The notes under the pieces: model-generated | What the model was told of the DNA's origin: nothing | Database searches by the model: none | The model's input: the letters and a program-made list of their open reading frames with translations, nothing else | Assembly (NCBI RefSeq): GCF_021134715.1 | Contig: NC_060021.1 | Coordinates: forward strand, 11,068,501-11,132,500 | Direction of reading: 5' to 3' | DNA length: 64,000 nt | Source of the DNA: Daphnia pulex | Taxonomy: Eukaryota > Arthropoda > Branchiopoda > Diplostraca > Daphniidae | Program-made: the position numbers and the translations under genes | Shown: piece after piece, positions 11,492 to 22,100 of the stretch | Layout of the letters: each line of letters starts with the position of its first letter | Position numbering within the stretch: the stretch's first letter is position 1

Positions 11492-12120
11492 CTAAGAGTA
11501 TTCTCCATCTTCTGAATTTGATGGAACATCTCCCTGTTGTTGCTGCAAGGACATTTGAGCCTCTGCTTGAAGTTGTAGCCACTGTTGCTGCTCAGCAGCA
11601 GCTTGTTCTTCTCTGGCTTTGGCAAATAATTCCTGCTGTCTATATTTTAAAAAATATGTATTAGACTAATTAAATCATAAAAAAGTGATAAAACTTACTG
11701 TCTCAATAGCTCTTCTTCTGGAATTCCCAAGTTTTCCAACCTTGTACTTTGGCGCCTCCTTTTGGCAGCAACAGCTTTACAATCTTTCAACACTGCTTCA
11801 GCATCAGTACGGTAGTCATTGAATCCAAGCCTATCTAATGCTACAACCATGTGTGTTAGATTATTTTTCCTTTCCATTACTTTACAACATTTGTAACAAT
11901 TACCTCCAAGTATATGCTCTGCATTAATAGTCTTTTTCTGTTGCTGAGTACAAATTTCATTAGCCTCTGAAGCCAAAAGGTGTATGAACTCAGAACAACA
12001 GTTAAGAATCAATTCTCTAGCTTCATTGGCAACTCGGACACTGGGAACAATCTCTTTAATCATTTTGTTCATAGCAGCTCTCGGAATGGTCAATTCTTCT
12101 TCTGGCACAGCTTCTGCCAT
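11492..12120 (-). CDS. DR1: Negative cofactor 2 beta (TBP-binding repressor DR1)
   Basis: Histone-fold protein that pairs with DRAP1 (NC2-alpha), clamps TBP on DNA and blocks TFIIA/TFIIB entry; also a subunit of ATAC acetyltransferase in animals. Coding exons in transcript order are 11904-12120, 11699-11840 and 11492-11639, giving 168 aa (human 176). The H2B-like histone fold occupies about residues 8-95, with ELTIPRAAMNKMIKE and ICTQQQKKTINAEHIL. The TBP-contact segment with KRRRQSTRLENLGIPEEELLRQQ follows, then a Gln/Ala-rich tail. The first intron is about 63 nt and remains open in one frame, so an unspliced reading would add a spurious insert after EHILG. A strong acceptor TATACAG ends 9 nt upstream of the ATG, so there is probably a noncoding 5' exon near 12.2-12.4 kb. 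Confidence 0.95.
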
Positions 12121-14140
12121 CTTTAAAGCCTGTATATCAGAAAAAAAACCTACTGTCCACAAACAGAAAACTTTATGAAGAGCAAAGGCTTTGTCAGCCA
12201 ATACTAGAAGGAAACCGTAATATTGAAAAACAAATTTATGACTCATTATATACCAGAAAATTATATACGTAGAATTAAAAGAACAGCACACACGGTAAGA
12301 GTATGATCCTAAATTCTTTCAAAGTTTTCACTAATAATTAACTTTTCTCTCGTGCAGAAGAATGCATAAACAAAGCAATACAACAAACTACACCAAACAC
12401 ACTAGATAAGAAACTAAAATGAATCGCTAAAATAACCTTTTTTTATGCGCCTCTACCAATCGTATACAGGTACTAGGTTGGGAATGTCCAGAACCTTATC
12501 CATCTGGTGGCTGCGACTAGTACTTCGTATCCGACTGATAGAATATATCAGCTTGCACCATTATCAGCTTGCACCATTAGTTAGGCAATCCAAATTCATT
12601 ATCATTATAGGCATTACGAAACAAAAACTAAAAAAGACCATTGTTTTTTCCCCGCATAATTCAGAATCAGGTCATTTTTGGTTGTAAAATTGCTGTCATC
12701 CCCCTGTGATTTCCACGCAAACCTTGAAATGATTGTCATTTTTATACTACAATTTCTACTTCATCGTCGGTCCGCGAGGAATTAGAGGAAAAGTCATTGA
12801 CAAAACCAAGAATACGCCTAGGTCGACCACGGCACCACGCAAGGAAAAGAAAAATTCCGGGTAAAATATCTAAACTTCATTCGTGTTGCTTATAGCAACT
12901 CGATCTATTGAAGGTTGTTGACAAGCAGTGTTATTGTGCGTGTTAGCTTTGTTTTTTAAATTCGAAATTCAGAGACCGAGTGTGATTCTATTTGCGCTGT
13001 TTGTAAGCAGAGCTATAGATGACAGCGTGTATGGCAGAGCTATACATCTATAACTCTGTTGTAAGCATAAAAGGCTAGATATTTTAATTTAAACCTGAAG
13101 TCCTTAATGAATAGGATATTTGTCGTTTGTAGTTTGAATATGTTTTTTGATTTTTTAAATGAAAACAAAATCACAAAAGCCCTTTGCTTGCTAACGGAGA
13201 TCAACAACTGAGAAGTTAGAAAGAATTCGGGTAATTTTCTGAACTTCGTAAAAGGGCAACGTCGCTTCCCATTCCTCACGGAAGTTCGTCTGCACTGTGC
13301 AAGTCTGCAGACTGCATTGCAGATTGGTGAGTTGGTGACGATGACATCATCTGCATATTTTTTCAAAGTTTCAATCATGGAATTGTTCGATTGTAGTGAC
13401 TAGTACGCAATAATGAGTCCGTTCACTCTAAAGTTTGTTTATATTTCTCGATTGTCTAACTTATGTTACCCACGGGTGTCCCGTTGCACCGTGGACCTTG
13501 GAATGTGGATTGTGGTCGGTGAGAAATTGACGGTGGTAAAGAAACTATTGCCTGGGGGACCGTAAGGAGTGATATTAATCGAGCAGCCCCATCAATTCCA
13601 ATAGTTGCTTGAAAATTTGGGCAAGAACGAATTTGAAAAGCCCTTTGTGCTTTGTCTGCTGCAATACAACTTGAGGCAGGTGGCTACCATGTTACAGTTG
13701 GAAAACAAGCACATAATTAAATCACCTTGCTTTTGTCGTAAAACACACTAATGATTTATTACATTTTAGGTCAAAACAAATCCTGTCTGGATCTTGACGT
13801 AGAAATTGATAGACATACTTTTCATACTGTTGTCAAAGTTGAGAAAGAAGAAGACAGACATAATCTACTCTCTGCAACACTGGCATTATATTGGCCCACT
13901 TTCACGTTGATTTACCATATTGGTCTGGTGGAGTAACCATCAGTGGGAAAGCAGTGGTCCCAAAATATTAATCCCAGTCTCCTTTACTAGCCAACGTCAT
14001 TTTCAAGTTGGGGATGGAATACCAGCACAAAACGTACGTTAATCAGCAAACGCGTAATGTAATAACGCTCAATATTAGTAGGTTGCTACAACTTTAGTCA
14101 ATATACCCAAAAATATCTCACGGACTGACGACAAAACTGA
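12121..14140. other. DR1 upstream region and unassigned sequence
   Basis: The first few hundred bases should hold the DR1 5' UTR and promoter. Beyond that I see no intact gene. From 13580 to 13747 one plus frame reads as plausible protein (including LLENLGKNEFEKP) broken by stops, then a splice-like acceptor TTTTAG near 13770 leads into another short open stretch that shifts frame at about 13900. These could be relics of coding exons; I do not recognise a family. Confidence 0.35.
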
Positions 14141-14403
14141 AATTTATGGCCTCAATCCAGGTCAACCAACTTCTGAAGCTTAGCCATTTTATGATCGTGC
14201 CCAGCCCCAAAAAATCCCCCAGTCGACGTCAACTCCAACGCAACCTGCTGCAGCCAGCACTGGAAACTCGCGAATACGAGGAACTACACAACTTTCTTCG
14301 GCAGTTGCATACCCACAAGAGCTCCTGGCCGTTCCTCAAGTCTGTGGCTGTAACGGAAGTCCACAACTTTTATAAGATCATCAAGATTACAAAGAGTTAT
14401 TAC
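14140..14403 (+). pseudogene. Bromodomain-like fragment, decayed
   Basis: The plus frame at about 14257-14402 contains EYEELHNFLRQLHTHKSSWP followed by FLK and FYKIIK. This matches the helix Z / ZA-loop start of bromodomains, where a conserved SxWPF motif is followed by a YYxxIK motif. The rest of the domain (PMDL motif, BC helices, acetyl-lysine Asn) is absent: the frame ends in a stop right after the YKIIK-like segment. Just upstream, another frame reads TDDKTEIYGLNPGQPTSEA, then a stop, then a Pro/Thr/Gln-rich stretch, suggesting frameshifts within one ancestral coding region. It could be a relic of a BPTF- or GCN5-type gene, or a single exon of an unrecognised spliced gene. Confidence 0.4.
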
Positions 14404-15850
14404 TGATGACTTGGTGAGTTTGTTGGCGACATCATCAAGATTTAGCGTTTTCATTTAACAAAAGTTGGTAAGGGTAAAGTGCTCACGCGTATAAGAGAGT
14501 GAGACACATTGCAAAAGAATTTTTTACTACTTAACGAAAGTCATCATCGTCTGTTTTTGTGCATCGCTTTGCTTGATGATGGGATCAAGCAAGTCATTGG
14601 CTTCATGGGTCGTTGCATGTCGTTGGGTCTCTTCGAATATCTTTTAAACTTTTGCGTGTATTCTTTATTATAATATTTGAAATTTGAAATTGAACATGTG
14701 TCAGCTGCAGCAGTGTTTACGAAGTATTTGTTGTTTCAATATTTTCCATTGCCTCTAGATGAAGAGGAATTTAATTCTAGTAAATAATAAAAATCGCTAA
14801 GTTATTAAAGGAAGCTGCCCATAATCATGCAATAATAATCGTTTCTTTTATTTTGTGTAGGTTCCAGACCTACAGCATTCTGTTCTTTAAGTTGGCGTGG
14901 GGAACGAGTCAGCCGAGTCTCGGTGGGGAAGTACCAGTGGTGAAGCCAGAAATGGTAACAGGTATGGGCCCGACGGGCATTGCTTTAATCCTCGTGTTTC
15001 TTTTACACTCTTAATTTCTGGAATATTTGTTTGCTTTTGTTTGATTGTGTGAAATAGAGAGGGTATACACAACATTTTGGTATGGGAAAAAAAGTGCTTT
15101 TGGCTTATTTTAGTAGAAGTTCTACATAACAAGACATTTGGTCATGTGGGGTTTGTGTTGGAATTTGTTGATTTAGTAAAATGTGTGCGGGTCATGCCTG
15201 GTGCTGCCAAACTGAAGCTTATCTTCTGCAGAATTCTCTTAAATAGAAAAACCAATGAAGCGTTTTTGGCTTTTAACCAGCATTTAACTGTGTGTAAGGC
15301 CTTTTTAGTTTGTACATGCTAAGTAATTTCTTCAATCATTCTTCATCTCATTTCTCCAATGTCAATTGCTTTTTATTAAGTTAGTTTTAAGCCTAAACCA
15401 TTTGGTATTCATTTTGATATTGGTTGTTGACTTTGTAGACCTATTCCAATCCCCAGCAACGTCAACCTGCAGAAGAAAGGGTTCACATTTGAAGGTTACG
15501 GAGATTATTTCGTAAAACGTGTCATGCAGTGGTGTAGAGGTTGGGTGATAACGGGGCGTGTTTCATCATTATCAAGCAGGTACAATAGCCGCAAGGCTTA
15601 AGAGGTTAGGATGCGAAAAAAATCGTTTAAAAGGAGAGAGAAAAGACCATGGAAATCAGTCGAATGAGCATCTCCGACACGGCAACGACCGCAGCCCACT
15701 ATTTGTCGCCAACTTCCTTTTTCATTGTATTGAACCAGTTCAAGCAGAGGTAAATATTAATTATTTTTGTCGTGAATCAATTCTATCTCGTGTCTAGTTG
15801 TTAATTTGATAAGACCAGTTTTAATTGAAAGTTTATTTTCGAATTGTTTA
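14404..15850. other. Unassigned sequence
   Basis: No recognised gene. A 53-codon open stretch without ATG starts after an acceptor-like TTTGTAG at about 15440 and includes KKGFTFEGYGDYFVKRVMQW; it ends in a stop at about 15600. It has no family resemblance that I can name. The rest is T-rich with no long frames. Confidence 0.3.
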
Positions 15851-16200
15851 TTGTTTAGTTAACTATGGCTTTATGCTGCTTTTTGGTTTTGCATCGTTGA
15901 TGGCTGTGTCCAACATTGGTGTACCGATGTCTCGTGGGTATGGCAGATAGCAAACCGCAACGCCGCTGCCTTACTACACAACAACAACATTACACACAGC
16001 ACCAGTTATTAGTGATTATTAATGTTGAAACTAATTGTTTAGTTAACCATAGCGTCGTGCTGCTGTTGGGTGTTGTATGGTTGATGGCTGGGAAGACCAC
16101 TGGTGTACCGATGTCTCCTTGGTAAGATGATATCAAACTACAACGCCGTTGCCTTACTTCACAGCAACAACTTACGTTATTACCAGTTATACGTTATTAC
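15851..16200 (+). repeat. Diverged tandem duplication (184-nt unit) carrying a signal-peptide exon
   Basis: Two copies start with TTGTTTAGTTAAC at 15851 and 16035, an offset of 184 nt. Both then share a segment encoding a hydrophobic leader, GGTGTACCGATGTCTC, and the sequence around CGCCGTTGCCTTACT. In copy 1 a frame reads FMLLFGFASLMAVS followed, after a stop, by TPLPYYTTTT. This looks like a secretory leader joined to the YYT repeats downstream. Both copies contain stops. Confidence 0.6.
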
Positions 16201-16930
16201 CAGTTACTACACCGAGGCCCTCAAGTACTACACCATCAAGGCACCGTAGTATTATGCCATAACTAACGCGGCCCCGAAGTATTACTCTGCCCCGAGTTAC
16301 ACCACCAAGGTACCGGAGTACTACACGAATAATGCTGCCCCAACCTACTACACCGAGGTTCCCAAGTACTACTCTGTCCTCAGCTACTTACTACACCGAT
16401 GACTAAAGTAGTACTATTCTTTTCCCAGCTACTACAACGAGGCTCCAGCTGATTACTAAACCAAAACGGTTGCAAACTACACCAAAGCGCCCAAGAACTA
16501 CTCTGCCCCGATCTACACAACCACAACTTAGGCGGTCAAGTATTACGCAGCCCTAACTTACTACACCTTAGAAGCTGCCTTTTCGTACTACGATGAACAG
16601 AAATATTACACTGATGCTCCAGATTGCTACACCGCAACCTATGCTATACCTAGCTACAACACCGAAGCTCCCAAGTACTACACCGAAGAAGCCGCATATT
16701 ACACAAGTCAACCACGCCCGCCGCCCCAGTTTACTTCACCGAGAAACTCAAGTATTACTCTGCTCCAAGCTACTACCAAACTAAGGCTCACAAGTACTAC
16801 ACCAGCAAGGCTCCTGAGTATTACACCACTACTTACGCTGCTACGACCTATACACCGATGTTCCATAGTAATCCTATGCCCTGAGTTCCTAAACTGCTAG
16901 AGCACCAACATATTACACCACAACCTTTCT
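15855..16930 (+). pseudogene. Broken gene for a secreted Tyr-rich YYT-repeat protein
   Basis: A long stretch of one plus frame from 16205 reads as repeats of the type (P)xYYTEAPKYYS, YYTTKAPEYYT and AAPTYYTEVP, the pattern of arthropod secreted or cuticle-type Tyr-rich proteins. It is interrupted by in-frame stops at 16247 (TAG), 16400 (TGA), 16457 (TAA) and 16529 (TAG), with frame changes near 16400 and 16710. The repeat reading resumes after each break, so these are lesions in an old coding array rather than chance similarity. A leader-peptide-like exon precedes it at 15860-15935. No intact start-to-stop frame exists. Readthrough or an assembly error would be the alternative, but the number of lesions makes that unlikely. 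Confidence 0.75.
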
Positions 16931-18720
16931 TCTTCGGTAATTTTTTGTTTTCATCCAGCTTTTCTATTGATGCTAAAGATACATTAATGATTTCACTTCA
17001 TTTTGGTTATAGTTTACGATTCCGATAGTTGCTGTTATGAGGTTTGATATTGCATCATATGTTGGTGAAAGATTTACGAGCATCAAATTTAATTCTGCCT
17101 GTTACTGGGTGTTATTCTCGTCCTTATATTCTACTTATTGAGTTTTAAAAGTTGCATTCTGCATTTTGTTCAATTGGCATTTTGTCTATACCGGTCCGAT
17201 GCTAAAATTTAAGAAGGAAGGAGGAGAAAGTTGGGGAGGGGAAGAAAAAATAATTTTCACATTTCAATTAAGCCGATTAACAAATAACATTAATTAAAAA
17301 TTCATTTACACAGTATATATTATTCAATGTCTATTTTTACTCTATAAAAAAGAAATTCATTAATGACATTTGTGAAATAATAAATATGACAAATAAAATT
17401 ATTCTGTCATTATACACCTTAATACCTCTAATCTATCAATCTTACATTTCCCTAAATTTAAACTTAATCAAAATCAACTCACCACAATCTTTCAATGTTG
17501 TCATGCAATTTTCTACAAAATAAATAACAGCAAAAAATTAGATCTGGGAAATGTAGCAATATTTTAGAGATTAACTATGACTTGAATGCTGGTACATGCG
17601 TGGTACATTAATACCACAGTTATAATTTTTTTATCCTGGACAAAAGAAGTACCTTGCAAATGCAGACCATTTAGTTTAGGGAAGACAGCTTGCATTATTG
17701 GATTGTCCATTTGATCTCTGTTTACACAAGCTCTAAGGCTGCACCTAGGTCAACTTCAGCTGAAATCTTCTGAAAACATTGAGCCAAGAATGCAATAAGA
17801 ATCATTAGCTAAATTTTATGTTATTTGAAACGGTTAAACTTACCTTGAAATCCTAATCTGAATTTGTTTTTATTTTGTAAAGTAACTTATGATGTGTAGT
17901 TGTGTACTGTGTAACTTAGGAGCAGACGAAGTTTCCCTAGGGCTTTTAGCCTAGACAACCTGTCACATTCCAATGCTGCTCTCCAATTATCAATGGCCAT
18001 TGTAACCTACAGAAAAAAGAAAGATCACAAGTAAGACAAAGTGCAGAATTACAGGAAGAATGCTAAAGGGGTGATTATTAATTTAATTAGATGTCCAGTT
18101 CCTAGAGTGAGGATCGAATGAGCCAGTTACATAATGATGTTGTCCGATAGGGTAGTGTGGAAAGAATATTTCATCTTCTCCATCATTTTTGAGATTTACT
18201 CAACATTTGCCGTTGCCTTGTAGTATGCTACGGTGAATAGAAAAGCATTCTGAATAACTGGCAGGCACTGTCCAAGCACTGTTGCCCAGGTGCTTAAACA
18301 TCTGGAATTGCTTGCAGACAAGGCACATGAACCATTATTACTGCCTTGTCTTCAGTGTAGAAGTTGGACTGGTGAAGTTGTGTGGTCGTTGAAGTGTGTA
18401 GAAGTTGGACTGGCGTCCATCATCACCTTGGAATTTCGTCTGTTGTGATGCTGCGTGGTGAAATTTGGCAGGGAGAATGTTACGTGAGTATCAAAGTTTT
18501 TTGTTACCTTTGTTTGTCAGTTCTTTAAATTGAGTGTCACCGAGCTACAGCAGACATTTTTTCATGTTTACTTTTAAACGTTTCTTCTTTCTGACGCTAG
18601 ACGGCATAGCCTTTGATCATTTTTACCTGTCAGAATCAGTTTACTTATGTTAACTTTGCACATCTCTGTAGAGATTTCTCAATGCTATTTCAAAAAAATT
18701 TTGGGTGATAACTGACAGGT
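16931..18720. other. Unassigned AT-rich sequence
   Basis: No coding region found. A short direct repeat, GTGTAGAAGTTGGACTGG, occurs at about 18356 and again at about 18396. A purine tract (GGAAGGAGGAG) lies at about 17214-17250. A spliced noncoding transcript cannot be excluded. Confidence 0.35.
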
Positions 18721-18731
18721 TTTGTTCCAGC

Positions 18732-19120
18732 AACAAAGCTCACTTGTTAGATTTTTAATAATGAGTTTTTTTTTCTACTTCCGGTTTTATCTTTTCAATC
18801 AGTAGTTCAGTAAATATTCATTCGACGTACAAAATAACCACATATTCGTGATCCTCGTCAAATTTGTGGTAAAGTTCATGTTTTGTTTTGTACGTTTTCG
18901 TACTTCCGGTTTTAAAAATTTTCCTGGACTATAGTTCAGGAAAATTCTCGATTTTGGCCAAAATCTGGATTTCGTTTAAATCACATCTAATCGACCCCAA
19001 ATTTCACGTAGATCACGAATATTTGGTTTATTTGGTCGGCAGCTCAATGGTTGAGGCGCTATCGCTTACTTCCGGTATACTTCCGGAAAATTTGCATAAA
19101 ACTAGCAAGTGAGCTTTGTT
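18732..19120. mobile_element. Foldback / MITE-like inverted-repeat element
   Basis: The ends are inverted copies: AACAAAGCTCACTTG(T/C)TAG at 18732-18750 and its reverse complement at 19102-19120. Inside, ATATTCGTGATC at about 18843 is matched inversely by GATCACGAATAT near 19012, and ACTTCCGG occurs near both ends in inverted or repeated form. The centre (18917-18946) is a 30-bp near-perfect palindrome, AATTTTCCTG...CAGGAAAATT. No transposase frame is present, so it is non-autonomous. I could not identify a clear target-site duplication. Confidence 0.55.
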
Positions 19121-22100
19121 CTCTGCACAATTCTAAAGACTCTTTGTCCAGTTTAAGCAAACAGAAATGGTCTTTTTGATTACTTTTGTGACTTTAGTGA
19201 CTATCTAAAGCCGGTCAGTTTTGGACGTGTCTAATAGATGGCGTGAAGGAATATTGTGTTGTCAGATGTTGGCTTATGGCGGCTCGTTCTCGTTGTCTAA
19301 ATCTATCTTCAGCTACAGCTAATTTCTTCGAAAGTTACAAATGAACACATTGGTTAATTCGAGTGATTTCGTTTCTAACTTGCCGGTGATGTGTTCTATT
19401 CCGTGTACATGTTGGATAACCTTAGTGTTTCTCATCAACTTACAGAAGGAAACGTAGCGTTGACTATTTTGTTCAAAATGTGCCATCGAAATGACACAGG
19501 TAACTACCAACACTAGCTTTATTACAGTATTGCTTAAACATACAATCTTCTCATCTTTATTAGGATTCATCATAATTATCTGCTGTAAGAATTGGACTTG
19601 CTATATCACCAACCCCATCACGAACCAATCTCTCATTCCATCTTCTAGGGAACCTTAGCTAACTGTTTGGTGGTTTCATGTGTAAGTTCACTTGTCATGT
19701 CACAGAACTTTCTTTGTTGCAGTCTAACATGTATTCAAAGTATTGATCTGCACTCACGTCTTTCTAATGTTATTTAGACGATTTCAACTGCAGTATACTG
19801 ATTACTGTTTAATTATTCTTTCATAGTTGTCAAGTACATTGATGACACAAATTATTAACAATGTGACTTAATTTTCTTGTTTTTTATTTACAGGTTTGAA
19901 ACTACATGGTTTCTAAATTTGCATGACAGACTTTAAGAAAAGTCATGTTGAAGAAAAAGGACTGACTCTGACTGACAGTCAACAAGCTACCTGTTGGCTG
20001 CTTCCCTTGAATCTCCCTTTTTACTTCCTTAAGCTTGATTTGAGGTATTACTCTCTGTCGCTCAAATATTGTTGAAAATTATTGCAAACTAATAAATGTT
20101 CACTCTGTCTACAGGGTAAATCTTTCGCTACTTATCATGGACGTCATCCATTGGGGATGCTATAATTCAAGAGAATGCTGTCATTCAAGACTGATAAATT
20201 GGTGTTAGATGAAACAAGTGCATATCTGGGCTCCCTCGCTAACCATTGGTCGTGTAATCACCCTGGCTGCAGTCAATTAAGGCAGTCTCCCCCTGTCTTG
20301 ATTGACAGTATGTGCGAGTTTCAAAAGCAGTTTATCACCCAAATGAGACAAAAGGAGTATGTCTGTTTGTTTTATTTGGGTATAAATTGCTTTAAAATTT
20401 GCACAGAAAAACATTTGGGTTGTACCGGAGGCTTTGTTTATTAAATTTCAACAATTTTGATGCATTTATTGGTTATTAATTAACTTAATTTATTTAAAGT
20501 TAATTCAATTAAAATTATTTTATTCATTTAAAGTTAAAGAATTCTAGTTAATAATATTTAAAAATTATTAAATAATTTTTTTTATTATTATTTAAAATTT
20601 TGTTTCAATATTTTAATTAATTGTTATTTATTTTAAATTTTGTAATAAATGTTTTGAGATTGAAAATATTTTTTTTTCATTTATTGTAACATTTAACATT
20701 ATGTAAAAATAGATTTCGATAATAAGTTTACAAGTAAAACAAAAATAGCAGGTTTGATTTTGATGCACAAACAAAAAGTTATGACCTAATCAGGGTTGAG
20801 GTGGTTTCATCATCTAGGATTACCAGTTATCAGTTATAACTTCTGTTGCAACACATCATTCTGAAAAGTAAAAAACATCAATATCTTCTGCCACATAAAG
20901 AGGATGTAACACAAAAACAGATAATTTTTTATCAACTCATATTTCATCGGCACTGCAACATCAGGATGGTACCGGAATCAGTTACTGCAAGGACTTCAGC
21001 GCAATTCAGGATAAAATCTTGAACAGAAATCAGCGTACGAAACCGCTGAACATTTTCAGAATCCTGTGAGAAAACATTTTTTAAATCAAGTCAACAGGAA
21101 CTTTAAATTTTCTAATGCAAATCACTTTCACCAAAACTTATCTAATCACTTATCGCCTGCGCGAGTTTAGAGTTGAACTTGTGACTGAACACGGTATTAT
21201 AAAAAAACAATACATTCTCAAAGTAATAGTCAGTAAAATCAGCCAAATTACCATTTCTACAAATATTCCTCCAGCTTTGTTTCAAGTCTTGCTTCAATAT
21301 TTCTGGAGAACACCAGCAGCATGGACTGCATAAAGCAGGTTGATCATCATTATCACCAAGGCAGTTACATCAGATCGTCATGAGTCCTGTTGTGAAAAGA
21401 GATATCATACATTTAAAAATAAACCTGTACCAGATATTAAAACATAATGAAGTCATGTCAAGTTTAAATTAAAATTAAGATCGAATTCGAGCAGCAGCAA
21501 ATGATTTTAATTACAAGACTAGATTGCATCAAAATTTTGTAAAAGAAATGGAATTTCATGTTCTAGTTATATTGAAAAGAAAATAACAAGCAAAAGCTGT
21601 TGAGGCAGGTAACTATTTTCACAAAAACTCTTGACTCACTACGATATTTAAATTGAAATTCCTAACTTTCCAAATTACAACCCAATATCGCAATCAAATA
21701 ACCATTGCAAGATACCAAGACGATGCATTTCTGTTCCACTTCAGGATGACACCATCAAGGTAGATAACTTCCAAAACCTGCAGCTCAATTTGACATGGAA
21801 CTCCATTTCAACAACTGGCTGCAACAAAACCACCTATGACAGTAATGAAGCTTTAAGTTTACCAAATTCTTCTAAAGATAATGAAAGAAATCTCTTACCC
21901 AAACATAAACTGCAGACCAAATAAACTCAAACTGACTTTGGAAACCTAACAAGCAAAAGAACTTTAATAAACAAATAACATTTTGAGATGTGATAAAAAT
22001 GATAAAAAAGTTAATGAAAGAACTGAAATTCTAACTCAAGCTCACATTAATAAAATGAATGATTCTTACACTTAATTGTTACAGCAGTGAGTTCATCAAA

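Noticed and set aside
20175-20444. Plus-strand 89-codon frame with several Cys
   Set aside because: No zinc-finger spacing, no recognisable family and no supporting exons; could be chance.
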